Source: Sacculina carcini
Taxonomy: Eukaryota; Arthropoda; Thecostraca; Sacculinidae
Assembly (NCBI GenBank): GCA_916048095.2
Contig: OU696573.1
Location: 986,501 to 1,050,500 of the forward strand
Reading direction: 5' to 3'
Length of the DNA stretch: 64,000 nucleotides
Shown one piece after another: positions 1-14,494 of the stretch (position 1 is its first letter; each line of letters opens with the position of its first letter). The position numbers and the translations under genes are program-made. The notes beneath the pieces are model-generated. The model saw only the letters and a list, made by a program, of their open reading frames with translations. It was not told the DNA's origin and ran no database searches.

Positions 1-390
1 CCACTGAATGATGGCAGAATGCTGGTCGGAAACGAGCAGCTCCAACAAAAACTGCCACAAGGTGATGTTGCTGTCCATCCCGACTACATACACACGACAC
101 ACACACACACATACACACACACATTGCATTACATTGTAACACACTTGTATCTTAATATCTGGTTGATTTTTAGTTACTATATTACATATATAGATACACA
201 GAGATATAGACATAAATACACACACGTATAGATATTATAGATATTGCATGATAAGTTGTATATATAACCCACATATACACAATTCATACAAATGAATATA
301 TGAAATCCAGAGTGCAAATATAAATGAAACATGATGATATCGGGGCCAAATCTATATATTTTTCAAATGAACACACACACACACATGCAG

Positions 391-445
391 GTGAGCGTCG
401 TACCAGAGGCTAGCGGACAGTATATAGGAGTAGGCGCGAGACACA
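391..445 (+). repeat. Dispersed repeat, copy 1 (pair with 23726-23785)
   Basis: The stretch starting GAGCGTCGTACCAGAGGC and continuing through a GGACAGT...AGGAGTAGGCG block recurs at 23726-23785 with a few substitutions. In both places it is followed directly by a CA microsatellite. No family recognised. Confidence 0.5.
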
Positions 446-640
446 CACACACACACACATGATCAAGGTGTGTGTCCAGCAATGATCGCGATCACCGCCA
501 GAACATGATCAAGATCAAGAAGTGGTGTGAAATACACCCCCACCCCCCACCGACATTCCCCCCCCCCCCGAATGTCCCAATGCCGAATACCGCATTTCCG
601 AACTTCAACTGTGTGTGTGTGTGTCTACTCTTGTCCTTAC

Positions 641-695
641 TGGAAGAACTGGCAACTAGGACAAAAAACACTTCTTATTGGCCCAGAACTCACAC
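641..695 (-). other. Candidate minus-strand mini-exon (speculative)
   Basis: On the minus strand a long (TG)n ends in ...TCAAG (acceptor). A 55-nt island follows, then the consensus donor GTAAGG, and CA repeats begin a few bases inside the presumed intron. One frame reads VSSGPIRSVFCPSCQFF. The layout copies PACSIN exons 2 and 8. There is no homology support. Confidence 0.15.
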
Positions 696-774
696 CTTGA
701 CACACACACACACACACAAGGCACCCTTCAAGTTTATTGCGGGGTAACACACCACCCGCTTGAATAGATGGTGT

Positions 775-815
<41 letters not shown>

Positions 816-1207
816 AATGTGTGCTTGTGTGTAAATACCCCTCAGATTCAGCGCACAGACGAGCATACAAAGCACGGGTTCAGACTGGTGCCGTGACAAT
901 GCAGTTTTAGCGAGTGAAAGCAAGGTCACACACACACACACACACACACACACCATTGTGACGCGAGGTGCAAAATCACCGAGAGGTGAACTATATTATT
1001 ATTATTATTCCATAGACACAAAGCAGAAACACACAGACATACAGCATTGTGGCACCCCTCATAGAAGGCAGATCATATATAAAGACAGTGACCAACTATC
1101 TCAGCGAGATAGTAAAACAGGCTCTTACGAACAAGACCTCACATTTCGCCGGGTTCCGTCATGTATGACTTCACTGTGCAGCTTATGTGCGGGCCACATC
1201 GCACCTC

Positions 1208-1238
<31 letters not shown>

Positions 1239-1428
1239 TCAGTTCAATATATATATATTTCTAAGACTCACAGTGCAAATATACATAATTTTTTAGCATT
1301 AATATCACAACGAATAAATAAGTTTTACATCAATACACACATTTCATAATACAGTTTCCATTTTCCTACACACACTCATACATACAGCTACATGTACACA
1401 CAGGAATACACATTCTCTCTCACTCTGC

Positions 1429-1555
1429 CTAGCGTTGTTTCAATAAATGCTGTTTCAGTTTGTATTTGAAGCATTTCATGTTGTCGCTCGCCATAATATG
1501 TTTCAGCTCACTTGTCAGACAATTCCACATAACTGGTCGCAAATACAACTGAATT
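1429..1555 (-). mobile_element. LINE 3' end: C-terminal tail of a reverse transcriptase ORF
   Basis: Minus-strand translation gives LRPVMWNCLTSELK, then SDNMKCFKYKLKQHLLKQR and a stop. This matches the usual end of non-LTR retrotransposon polymerases, an LWNSLP...IK...SFKKKLKxxLL-type tail. The element is 5'-truncated: nothing upstream in frame is recognisable. The family (CR1, Jockey or similar) cannot be decided from the tail. Confidence 0.7.
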
Positions 1556-2947
1556 TTTTAACATAATATTTGTGGTTCAGTATGAAGGGACACACAAGAT
1601 CTAATTGGTCATGCCTGGTATTGGCTTCGTGATTTTGTGTGTGTGTGTGTGTTTGAACTGAGTCATAGACATACTTCATAGCCATACATGGCACATTTCA
1701 AAGCTGCAAAAAAGCAACAGATGATGTTATTGAGTGGAATTGTCACCATCGAAGACGCTTCAGCGCAACAGCATAGACAAAAACATGACGACACAATTCG
1801 AAAAAAATCCCGTGGTATTCTCAAAATGAACGCGAATCGATAACACTGAACGAAAAAACCAAAGGAAACAAATACATAATGTCAAGTTGTGGACAATTTT
1901 CCAGATTTACGAAGAGTGAGACACATACACAAACACACACACACACACATACACACAAAGATTATACATCAGGGCAATACAGGCTTATTGGCAAACTGAA
2001 TCACTGTGTGTACGAAGCCAGCCACAATAAGGTGATTTGTGCGAGTGGTGTGATTGTTGTGTGATTGTGCACACACACACACACACACAAACACAGCCGC
2101 AAATGATACGTGCTCGTGCGTGTATGTATGTCTGTGTGTACGACAACACCAAATGACGCCCAAACCGTGGGAAAAGCGGGCGAAAATTGCTCGAGAAACG
2201 ATACCACCATGAAATGAGACGCACAGGAAGTACACACACACACACACACACACACGCGCACGCAGGGAGTAAATGACATGCGATACAACGAACGGAAACA
2301 GTCGCTAGAATGCCTCTGGTGGACATTTCAATTGTGCCTGTGCGAAATCATAGAATAATGTGAAAATCATAGAACCACAACACAAAATGAAGGAAATTTA
2401 TACTTTGACTTGAAATTGACTAGACACGTGCACTAACACACAAGGCACCTCGCATACGCACGCATAAATTGTAGTCGAAGTAACATAAAGCTAGATGTAT
2501 AGATGAATTTTCCAAGAATATTTAGGCATGAAACGATTTTACTTTTTCTCCGTCTCACTAAACGTTTCTTTCCAATGAGCTTTCCCAATGTAATTTCTCT
2601 TCCCTTCGTGTGTCTGTCTGTCTGTTGATGATCAAGATTCATGGAGGTTGCACAAAATAATGCTCAAGAAGAACGTTCTGCAAAGAATGGTCATTTAGAA
2701 ACAGAAATGATAATTGAAGATCAGTTAGACATAAGGACACAAACATATATAACACACACAGACACACAGCAGTATTTGAGACGAGTAGTGCCGCTGTGAT
2801 GTCAAAGTTATGAACGACACCAACACCGCAGAACAGGAAGTGGAATGAGAGATGGCGAATGAGAAGAGGGATAGCATAACAGCAGTGTGTTGAGCGACGG
2901 AAACAGCTCATCACAACTGATCAACGACAAACTGACTACAATAACCG

Positions 2948-2979
<32 letters not shown>

Positions 2980-4331
2980 TTATGTTCATATGAACATCTC
3001 CTTGTGTGAGGGTATTCACTAAATGAAGAAAATCGAGGAAAGGACGTGCAGAATGAGAGCAAATTAAAATGAGAAAATGAAAATAAGGTGGAAAAATAAA
3101 AACAATAAGAAGTTAAGATAACAGTATAGACACATGGTTTGTATGCGCGTGTGTGTCAGGTTCTCTAGTCATATTGAAGATGGAATAGTAGAGAGAGAGT
3201 TCCGTATCAACTGTCCATTTCACTCGAAATATTCTATTAAAAATCGATTAGCACACACACACACAAATCTGATACACAAATATCTGCAAATATTAGCACA
3301 AATCTGCACGACAGTAGAAAACCCAATGCATTCATGTATTCATGTACCCAATGCATTCAATAGAAACCCCAATGCGCTTTCATCTATGAGAGGCGGCTAT
3401 TTCAACAGTGCACTGGTGCACGCAGGGTGTGTGTGTGTCACTTCTACTGCGGCGAAAATGTCTAATTTACACGCACAAAACACAACCACCGAACACGCAG
3501 GAAGTTACATCACCGGACATTTGAATGTATGTGTGTGTGTTCGCTCGTGTGCATGCGCGTGTGGAATCACCTAAAGTCACGCTTTTGTGAGACCAACACA
3601 CACACACAGACACACACACAGACATACAAACACATGACGTGCGCGTGATATTCTGGAGATGACATCAAACAGATGTGACCGACACGCCGTGTGCAAGCAG
3701 GGTAGAGTTAGAGGGATGGAGAGAGAGAATGAGACGTGATAACACACGTCTTCCATGGTGCACGTGCACCACCACCAGATCTATGCAAGACACTTCCAGC
3801 AACAACAACACATATATATCAATCAACATATGATTTGTGATTGAGATTGGAACCAATCATAAAACAGTGAAATCCAAGCGTATGAGCGTACACACACACA
3901 CACACACACATTAGTACAGTTGGTTTTACTGTGTGCTAATTTCAACCACAAATTTAACACACACACACATACATACATAAATATGACACAACCTGACGTA
4001 ATTCCAACCTGCCACATTGTTGTATTGAGTAGTTATTGAGATGCCCGTGAACAGAGGCGATACATTTGAAAACAACAAGCGTTTACTGGAGTTTTCTGTT
4101 TTTTCCTTCACAAGCGATAACACACACACACACACACGTACACACATATGACAATGATACAATGGCGAGCTTAAAAACTGGCCCTGTGAAGCAGTAATGA
4201 TGAATATGTGTGCAGCCAAACACCCACTACAAGCACGTAACTATGAGGGCACTGGGGTGGACAGGTATGGGCGGGTGTGTGTGTGGCGAAATGAAGGAAT
4301 GAATGGAGTAACGCACACACAAATGAAGTAA

Positions 4332-4372
<41 letters not shown>

Positions 4373-5174
4373 TCACAGCTGGAAATGACCCACTTCTCTG
4401 TCCTGTATGTGTGTGTGTGTGTGTGTGCACTGAGACACTGGCTAGGTGCACGCGAAAACACGTGGAAAAAACTACCCCTCCCTCTCATTCCCCCATTGAC
4501 ACACACACGGATGAGTGCACCCCCACTGGTGCATATATTATCGACACATTGCCGATTTACATGTAAAAAATTCCACCACATATACCATTGATGCGCACAT
4601 AAACGTCACGACAAAGAGCAACAAAGCAAAAGCGAAGAAAAGAATAGAGAAAAAGAATATAGAGAACAATTCGTGTGTAACATCATATCGTACCACTGTC
4701 ACATCATGTGACGCACTCATGTAACACACACACACACCTATATAACTCATACACACATACATACACACACACTCAATATATAATCTAACCCATTTTTACT
4801 GAGCCATCTTGATATACAATTTTCATCCATGGAAGCTCCTTGATATATAAAGCACGATTTCGACTTGAAAGAGCGAATATGTAATGTGTATGCTATACGA
4901 GAATATACTGTAATAGACAAGTATTTCAGGAGGATGTCGGCGATACATATCACGTGCACACAAAACAAAAATAAACTGTAATGAAATGTCAGGTCTTCTC
5001 ACAACTACGAAACATATACGAATAAATAAACCAATACACACATACACAGAAAACCACCCACATATATACACACAGAGATAATCGATGAGACAAAGGCACA
5101 CATTGGTTCACATACACATACACTCCTCTACACGTTGCACGACATGTGTGTGTATGCGTGTGTGTGTGTGTGAC

Positions 5175-5205
5175 CTCGGAAGTGGCCAACGGTTCACCAA
5201 ATATT
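5175..5205 (-). other. Candidate minus-strand mini-exon (speculative)
   Basis: A 31-nt island lies between a (TG)n-TCGTGAG acceptor and a GAG|GTCACACAC donor on the minus strand. The in-phase reading is IFGEPLATSE. It has (UG)n before the acceptor and (CA)n directly at the donor, like the bounded introns of PACSIN. No homology recognised. Confidence 0.15.
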
Positions 5206-5211
5206 CTCACG

Positions 5212-5242
<31 letters not shown>

Positions 5243-5450
5243 GAGCAAACTATGGAACGAATATTCAAACAGTGCGCACCACAAGTCATTGCTAGAACAG
5301 CATAGAGCGAGAGAGAGAGAGAGCACAAGAGCCGCAACTTCCTGCCTCCCACCCTCTGTAAATATTACACCAGTATGTGTGCGTGTAGGCAGTGTGTGTG
5401 TGTATTTAAAGCGAGACCGGACAACTGCGTGCTCACGCGCACGAGCTCAC

Positions 5451-5486
5451 AAAAACTGCCTCCTCTGCTGCCACTGCCGACGGTTA
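5451..5486 (-). other. Candidate minus-strand mini-exon (speculative)
   Basis: A 36-nt island follows a TG-repeat-rich stretch ending GGGCTCAG and precedes a GTGAGC donor on the minus strand. One frame reads TVGSGSRGGSF. The support is the splice-signal context only. Confidence 0.12.
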
Positions 5487-8400
5487 CTGAGCCCAACATG
5501 CATACACACCAACACACACACACACACACACACACAACAGGTGTATTGCGCGCCAGCCACCGAGCCGATATGAATCTGGTCGCGCAACCGAACAATGAGG
5601 CGAGAAAATGGCCAACCAAATAGGATGCACGAGGAAAAACAGTGGATAGAAGTGGAGAAGCGAAGTCAGCCACGTAGCTTCATGATTGTCGTACACACTA
5701 AGCAACACAATGCAAACACAAAATACAACACAATTGATGCATATAAAAACACACCAAGTCAGACCTTGTAGTCTACCAATACTAAGACTGCGCAGACAGT
5801 CATTTTTCGTCGGCAAAAACACACACAAACAACGCTTGTAAGCGGAATGCCAATTAAAACGACTCATAATGACAATCTCCTATGAATAAACCTAATTAAA
5901 AGAGGTAATTCATTCGTGTGCTGAAAAAACGGGAGATTTTTTTCTGACAAACTAATCAAAACTAGAAACGAATAAGAAGCAACATAATAAGCAATGATTA
6001 TTCACCACGTTCATACATAGAAGCGTGTGAGAGACTAGACACACAAACATACTGACAAACTGACACCAATATATCACTGTTAGTGTGGCATAAAATTGAT
6101 AGCGATGACATTGCGGTGACACGTGGATATTTGGCACGAGAAAATACAAGCAAAACTACAGCTTAATATAGCCAACCACCAGCCATCAGTTGACAAAAAG
6201 AGTGAGAGAGAGAGAGAAAGGAGGCAAGAGACGAGAAAGAGAGAGAGATAGGTGATAAAAACACAACACACACACATCCGGTGAACGTTTAAAACTGTGA
6301 CCGGTTATGGCACGCGAAAATACACACACACACACACACACATGCACGCGCACACGGAGATTTTGAAACGACGCCGGAGGTGGTACATAGAACGGTGGTC
6401 AGTCGTGCACTGCACCAGGCAATGCCAACAATTACACACACACACACACACACATACATACACACATGTATGTAGACAAGTTGTAGAGCGACCTACCTTT
6501 GAACACGTAGTATATATTCAAATTTATGCATAAGCATTACTTCCATACACTGAAACAGACATATCCTCATATACACTGATTGTAACAAAATATACATAGC
6601 TTTTATACGAAAAAATCATATTTTGTTGTCTGCTCGCATAAACAAAAAGACACAAACCTGTGTGTGAGTGTGCGTGTGTGTATGTGTGTATAAATTCAAT
6701 CAAATATACTATGAAACGTAGCGAGAAAATCGGACGACAAAATTCAATTTTCCACAAGATCACGAGCCATGTATGATAGGACACTGTCGATCATAATATC
6801 CGCAGTGGACGAACAAGCCGAGATAACATGTAACATTATATGGGGACATGATGGCGAAAGCGGGCGGTGTGGCGGCTTGTCTGACGTGAAGAGTGACAGA
6901 TTAGTATCGATACTCTACTCACTACTCTCTCCTCTCCTGTCCAGACTGCTCAAAAGGATCAATTGTGACCCACACACACACACACACACACAGGTGAACG
7001 AGTTAGGTTCAATGCCATTATATCACTTTCCTAGCAACCGGACCCGGTGTCAATTGAAAGTGAACAGTCACACACACACACACACACACACATACACACG
7101 AGCTGTGATTATGCAGCGTGCACGAGCAGCGGATAATCCCTGATGTACTCACTCACTTTCACAATCACAACCGGGGCGAAATGGAAGTACATCTCCACGC
7201 GCCGACACACACACACACACATACAGGGTGCAGTGAGGTGATGGTGTTTCAAAAAACGACACAAAGAGAGGTGAAATTCTTCCTGCTGAACAGACTTCCA
7301 GCAGTGTTCTTTACAAGTCGATATTTTTTCAGAAAGAAGCAGTCCTGAATGGTCAGTCCCAGACACCAGGAACGATGTGCCACGATGATTTCACGATGAG
7401 AAATACCACGAGATGGACGATCCACCTGCGTGGCCTGAGCGTCCTCGTTACGCTGAGACGGTCTTGCTACAAGTCCGAGAGGAAAGAGTCATGCTCCATG
7501 ATGTTGACATCTTCTTCACTTCAACCAACATCATCAATCGATAAATTACTCCACGGAAAACAATATCGCCAGTTCAACCTTGAGTGGACCTCCCCGGCGC
7601 TAAACGAGGTCCGTCACACGTACTCCCTCCAACTGACCGGCGCTACGACGCCGGAAAGCTACGACGCCGGACAAACGGACGGACGGCGGAACAATCCGGC
7701 CGCATTCCACACCGACCGGAGGAGCCTTCGTAGTCAGTCTAAGCGAAGCGATGTGTGTGTGTGAGGGACAGATAGAAGTGATGTACATGTTGTTGATGTA
7801 GCGTGACGTCACACTTAGTTAGTGATGCCAAGGAGAAGCTACGACCAGCGCAACCAGAGAATAGCCAAGCAACACACACTGACACACATAAATACATGCA
7901 GACACGAGCTCGCGCGCACGAACACAATGAGTGCACAAACTGAGTGACAAGGCAGTGACATCCGGATTCCATCGAGGAGACGCACACACACACACACACA
8001 GAGGCACGCCAATAGAACTACTAGCCGTTGTGAACAATGTGACACACAGTACAGTGACTTGACATACACACACACACACACTGTGACCTATCACTTACAA
8101 TAGGCAGTCAACGATATAGTGATGCTCTCCATTCACTTACACACACAAACACTGACACGAACGTAGCTAGCATAATCAAACGACAAATAAATTCCAACAC
8201 TACTCTGTCAGCTTGTAGAATGCGCGTGCGTCTTGAATAACGGCGGACCCCAAACATAGCAGCCACGAGAAAATCATCGAGAACTTGCACAGAATAATTC
8301 CGCATGCCAAGAGACTGCACACGCACACACACACACACACTGGAAGTGCTAGCAAAGGAAGAGAACGAGACAAAGTAAATACAATAAGAGAAGGTTAATA

Positions 8401-9902
8401 TGATAACAAGAAGAAAATAAGCAATAATCCGATAAGCTATTGTTTGCCTCTTTTTGTGTGCGTATGTGTTGAATTTGACACTGCAAAAAGAACAGTTTAA
8501 TTGGCAGCGTTTTAATTGTTTCATTAAGACACTTTTATACTAATAAGGCATTTATAGTAATAAATCAGTGATAATCTTCGTTCACACACACACACACACC
8601 TATATATATGCAGTAGAGATCATATACATTACAGCGCTTGTGTGTTAAAGGTTAACAAACGCACGCATCAGCACAAACACACACGAAAATGACAAGACAG
8701 GCAAAACATGCTGAAAACCCAAGATGTCATTGAGAACATAATGCGTGGGTGCGTGGAGGGAACATAACACACACTAACATGTCACTGCAACACAGCACAA
8801 AACACAAAACTATGTCGATAAACTGAGCTGAATTCTCGCGCCCGAGCACGCAATGCACTTCTCACATTAGAAAAAATTATAATAACACATGAATACACAA
8901 GCAAGCCGCAACACACACACATACATATAAACACAGGGATGATATCAAGCTGTTATGCTTTCAATCAGCCCGTCGACCACACGTGACTGAATCTCAGAAG
9001 CTGCACACACACACACACACAACAGCATGCGCGTGCAGTAAGCAGTAAAAAACTTCACCGGTCACGCCACACGTACATACACACACACAGACAGACATGC
9101 ACACAGAGGCGGGAGATGAGCGTCTTGATAGCGTTAATGAAAACGCACACACACACACACATACATACATACACGTTGGACTTGAAGGCGGCGGCTCCAT
9201 GAGTAGACTCATACAGCCGGGGCCGGGTTTAATGAGAGAACGCCATGTGAAGCCACCGCCAATGCGCACACGATGGCCAGCCAGAAGACAGGCAACAATA
9301 ACAACACAAGACAGAAACTGACTGACTAACTGACTGACTGGGGCCCAGTCAAACAACCGTCACTCCGTTGCAACTGTCTGTGTATGTGTGTGTGTATGTA
9401 TGTGTTTATCGAACAGATGAAAGCGAGCAATATTGTGTTTTGAGAGCATGCACAGATCCTAACACACACACAGCTGCATGTGAGGAAAATTGATTCCCAG
9501 AATCAACCTAATTCTTCATCCAATGAGCCGTTAACAGGCCCGCGTATCACACACATACACGCATAAGACAATAGGTAGCACATATATGACGCACTTTGAT
9601 ACATCACAATAGCGGGTATAGGGAATACCACGAAATACCGTCCATCCAAGCTCCTAGACTTATCGACCATTAACCGAGATTGCCTTTGTGTAGCGAACCA
9701 GGGAGTTATAAAACATCGATAACAGCTTGTATTGGATCTGAACTGCGATAAATAAATACATCCCATCTGTGCATCGTCGGCAAACAAACAGCGACGAATG
9801 AACAAACAACACTGCGACATGGAAATGCAACGATAGAAACATCATCTGTTGCAAGATAATCAGCGCAACATGCAACACGCGCGCGCGTGTGTGTGTGTGG
9901 AC

Positions 9903-9988
9903 CTCAGAGCAGAAAAATAGCAAGAAGCAATCAGCAAATACTCGAGTGACATCAGCAGCGGTGATTCTATGAATCGCTGATAGATAAA
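9903..9988 (-). other. Candidate minus-strand exon (speculative)
   Basis: An 86-nt stretch lies between a pyrimidine-rich CCAGTTTTTCTGCGAG acceptor and a GAG|GTCCACACAC donor followed by CA repeats, all on the minus strand. One frame is open throughout and includes AADVTRVFADCFLLFFCSE. No homology recognised. Confidence 0.18.
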
Positions 9989-11711
9989 CTCGCAGAAAAA
10001 CTGGTGTGTGCGCGCTCACTTATACACCAATGGATTTACAGACTGCACACACATATATATACACACGACCACAGCCACAATACACAAAAATTTTCCTGTC
10101 GCATATTGACTGCAGAACCATTGTACAGTCGATACGAGAAAGAAGCAACGTTACAAAACAAGAACTAAAACAGAAACACTGACACACACACACACACACT
10201 ATATCAAACTGCATTGTGAATGGTCTCAGTGAACAACAATTATAACCATGTGACTGTTAAACGAAGACAACAACAGCACAACACAGGTGGAATAATGGCG
10301 ATAATGCCTGGCCGTTCAAACGACAGGCCGAACAGTAATCGCCTCCAGTCCTAATTCAAGATGATATCGCGAGAAAAAGCGCGCGCACGAACTGGTCGAG
10401 TATACAAAGAGGAGAAAGTGAGTTAACTCATTGTCGTTTCCAGTTAAATAAACTAACGATACACAGACACAAACAGCGTGATAAAACCTAACACACACAC
10501 ACACACACACACAGATAACCGCTAGCAAAACATCTCTGAGATAGAACGTCTCGTTTCATCTTCTAATCTCGCCGAATTTCTCTACGCTTAGAAGATTAGT
10601 TTCAGTATTGTCTGCGAGCATCCCAACACACACATCGAAGCAAGCGAGTCATGCAACGTGCATGATAAATTGAGATAGATAAAATATATTTGTGCAGCTG
10701 TATAAATACTGACACAGCGAAAAAAACACAAGCATAACACACAGTGATGCCACAAACACTGGTTATATATCGCTAAATGTTGAATATCACTAAATGTTGA
10801 AAACATATATAAAAACCCAGGAATTAAGTACGGTTTAATATCACGATAATACAATTAGCAATAGGGAGTGTATACAAGGCAAAAATCTATATAAAAATAG
10901 AAGAATGAATGGAAAAATGGGATATAAACGCATAGCGCAGGCATATATTGTTCAAATTTGTTGTGCACCTATAGATTGGTCGGCAGGACCACCTCCAATC
11001 GTGTTCCCTCAGTCACACACACACACAGACAGACAGCACAGTGGGTGCAGGAGTGCATGTGGAGAGGCAGACGGACACACAACACATGCTGCGATATTCA
11101 TTGTAGCTGCCAGCAGTCGGCGTATAGCTGCGCGTGCGTGAGCGCGTGAAACATTGGCCATTACAGGCTCGCGCGGGCGCGCAAGACAAGCGGCGGTAGA
11201 AGAGCCACATACACTGACACACGAGCACACATACACACACACAGGCGTTCGACAGGTAAACAACGGGCGACAAAGTGACACCGCAAGAGGCTACCATACA
11301 CACACACACACACACACACACGCACAAGAGCCAGCATTCAAAACTGGTCGCGCGCACACAATCGCACACACACACACACGTGTGTGTGTATAGACGAAGG
11401 CGTTCTAGAAGGAAACCAATTTGCGTGAGTGAATGGAAAGAAGACGAAGCGAAGAACGAGAAGAAGACTGTGGAGAAGACTAGGCAAGAGAATGGCACGC
11501 AGTTTGCGACATGCTGAGTCCTGATCGCTCGAATAACGGAACAACTCATCCCCGACACACACACACACACACATACACACACATACATATAGTGCTGTGT
11601 TGTGTAATTCATCCGTGAGCCAAGCTAGCTAGATGCTCACATAACTGATTCATGTCACACACACACACAGTGTTATCTCAGAAGAGTCTCAATATTGGCG
11701 CCTACACTTGC

Positions 11712-11762
11712 TTCCCCAGGGAGATTGGGGAGGGGGGACATTAGGGGAGGTGGGGGAGGATG
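11712..11762 (+). other. G-rich tract with quadruplex potential
   Basis: Several runs of four or more G lie within about 50 bases on the + strand (GGGG, GGGGGG, GGGG, GGGGG separated by 1-7 bases). The tract is unusual here because the surrounding + strand is G-poor. Confidence 0.45.
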
Positions 11763-13825
11763 AATATTCACACACACACACACACACACACTGTTGCAGA
11801 GAGATATAATCAACGGCTACCACCAATACCTGTTGAACGATCCTGATGAATTCCTAGGCCCCTGAAAAACGAAAATTGCAAGCCACACAACCAACGCTTC
11901 TATATATGTGTATGTGTGTGTGGGTGCGTTATTGAGCGTGTTGTCAAAACGACTTGCCAACCTTGAAATGTCAAGCATATTGGCAAACAACTCGCACACA
12001 CACACACACACACATGCCACATGTCTAACGTTTCCCAAAACATAACCACCACGCACGCACACATATACATGTAGCGTTATCGTATACGTCACAACACAAT
12101 AAATGGAGTGAATGAATAAATGAACAGAAAGAGAGAAGACTGATTAACTTAAAATACAACGGTAAAACATCACAAACACAAACACACAAGTATCAGTACA
12201 CGATCTTAGATTAAATCGTATTTCGTTAACGCGCACGCAGGTGTGTTTGTGGTACGTTCATGGCACACGTGCGCGCTTGTACACATCGGTACATCACTGA
12301 AGACACACACACACATACATACAGCAGAAAAAGTAGACAAGACACACACACACACACACAAGACACACACACACATACGATGGATAAAAACAAGCAGTAC
12401 AAGTCACCCGTATGCAAATACGTAGTCAAACGGCAACCGACACACACAAACACTTGCATATTCACACACACACACACACACACACACACGCGCGAGTTGG
12501 TTAGAGAATGCGAGAGTGGAGACGTCATGTGGCCAGGCATGTATCAAGCTGAACCGGAAACTGCCGAGTTGTCAGACTCTCTGATCGAGAAAAAAGTTGT
12601 GCAAACAATCGCGGACAGACAGAAAGACATACACATACAATAAGAGATGAGAGGAGAAACAGGTTGAATGAAGAGAACGGAGGAGGTGAAAGACAGAGCT
12701 GGACAATTGTGAACAGTAGAATGAGACAGTAAAAGTGATTAAACCTGTCAGTTCTGGACGAGCAATATCAGCTGGTTGATTACAACCAGGTGATACAACC
12801 CACAACACACACTGGGTGCCTGACCATGAAGCACCATTGAATTGCGGCAGGAACTAGCACTTCATCAAGGAGCTTGTACAAGAGTATGGGATTGAGAGAA
12901 GTTTTAGGGACAAGTCCTAACTCGAGACCCATATGATCTCCCTAAAGGAATAGTTGAGGAAAGGAGGCGAAGATACCAATGTGCCAAGAAAGAAGAAGGG
13001 AAAACCGAGAAAGAACATTGCGACAACGACGAGAAGAACCACAAGAAAAGACAGGCAGGACAATAAATGTCTAATGTCTAGCAATATACACTGGAGCACA
13101 TACCACACAGGGAGGAAGTCGAGAATATGCAGTCTAAGAATCTAAGAATCTGTGAGATCATAGCCACAGAATACTGAGCTAGTTGAACGTCTCAAAAAGC
13201 GGCACTCTACTGCCAAAAACATTCAAGCACGGGAAACACACAGCAGAAGCTTGCGAGAAACATATGACGACTCCATACAGAACATACAGTACAAAAATTA
13301 CACACCACTCACCAATTGGTGAATAACAAATACACCAATTAAAACGGTCACACACACACACACACGGAGAGAAGCGCACAATCCAATTTAGCCTGGGGCC
13401 AAGAACAATTAGCTCACTGCCACTGCCATCTCATCCAGCAGACCGCAATTGTACAGCACCACCACACATACACCTGCGTGTGTGTGTGTGTTAGCAAGGC
13501 AGGGAGAGACGTAAACACAGGTGCGGCATAAACACACGCGGTGATTGACTGCAACTGCGTATAAACACACACACACACAAGCCCACAACACAAACAACAT
13601 CTACGGGCACATTTCGGAGTGTGAACCGTCGCCTCAAACCAAAGACACACCACACACACACACGCACATACATACAAGATGTGATAGGGGCCAGTGACAC
13701 TAAACACACACACACACACACACATCCCGATGTAGAGTGCGTTGAAGGGAAGCTCCAGAGAGACAATGAAACCACATTAATCAGAGGCTGGACAGTGGAA
13801 ATAATATCAGACATCGGATCGGTAG

Positions 13826-13999
13826 AAAAACGTGCCTAGTTATGAAGATGTACCTTCACTTAATCCACCACCGCCCAACAATTTCTATGTAGAGTTGTTT
13901 TTCACGCGGCTGGATACAGGACCACGCCATAAAAGTGATGACACCGCTGTTTTTCTTGTTGCAGATGACTGTGTTTTGTTAGTTAACAGTGGCTGTTGA
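13826..13999 (+). other. Short open frame of protein-like composition, no start codon
   Basis: After an in-frame TAG at 13823 the frame stays open for 57 codons and ends with TGA at 13997. It includes NFYVELFFTRLDTGPRHK and then SDDTAVFLVADDCVLLVNSG. It looks less repeat-like than its surroundings. A second open frame, in another phase, starts just downstream (14028). I read this as a possible decayed transposon ORF or an isolated exon; I do not recognise it. Confidence 0.2.
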
Positions 14000-14194
14000 C
14001 CTGTTCTTAACTCCCCACTGGTGAGGAATGAAACAGTTGCCAAGTGGGAAGCTAAAGGTCGAACAGAACAGGACAACTATGGGTGTTTTTATCAATTCCA
14101 AATTCGTTTATTTTTTGTTTCTAATGACCTCTAATGACATTTATTTTGATGTAACAAATGAATTTAATGAATGTATTAGCACTAGTGTGTGGAA

Positions 14195-14255
14195 AATGAA
14201 GAGACGGCTCATTAAGACGTGGGCAATCAGAGAAAAAGGTGGAGAACCTGTGGGA
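14195..14255 (+). repeat. Dispersed 'GGCTCATTAAGA' repeat, copy 1
   Basis: GGCTCATTAAGACGTGGGCA followed by ATCAGAGAAAAAGG resembles 47296-47345 and 55790-55838, where TTGGCTCATT(A/G)AGAA...GGGGAATCAGAGAAAA occurs. A degraded relative lies at about 52485-52525. All copies are in + orientation. It is an unknown interspersed family. Confidence 0.5.
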
Positions 14256-14494
14256 CACTGGTGGAAGTGTGTTAGAGGATTTTGTCGTCCCATGAGACCG
14301 TTTCTACTGGAGCAGAACAACCGCACAATGCTACGTGTTGTCTCACATTTTCGCTCTTCAGTTCGGTTGTTCGGAGAACTTCACGCTAAGCTTATGTGCA
14401 AGCTGCAACGGACCACAATGATCAACACTGTTGCAGCCCACAAATATGGAATTCCCTGGTTTCAAGGAAAAATGGACCCACCTAGCCTACTGCA

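Noticed and set aside
7375-7764. 129-codon + strand frame
   Set aside because: No splice or homology support; part of it is the tandem CTACGACGCCGG repeat near 7645, so chance is likely.
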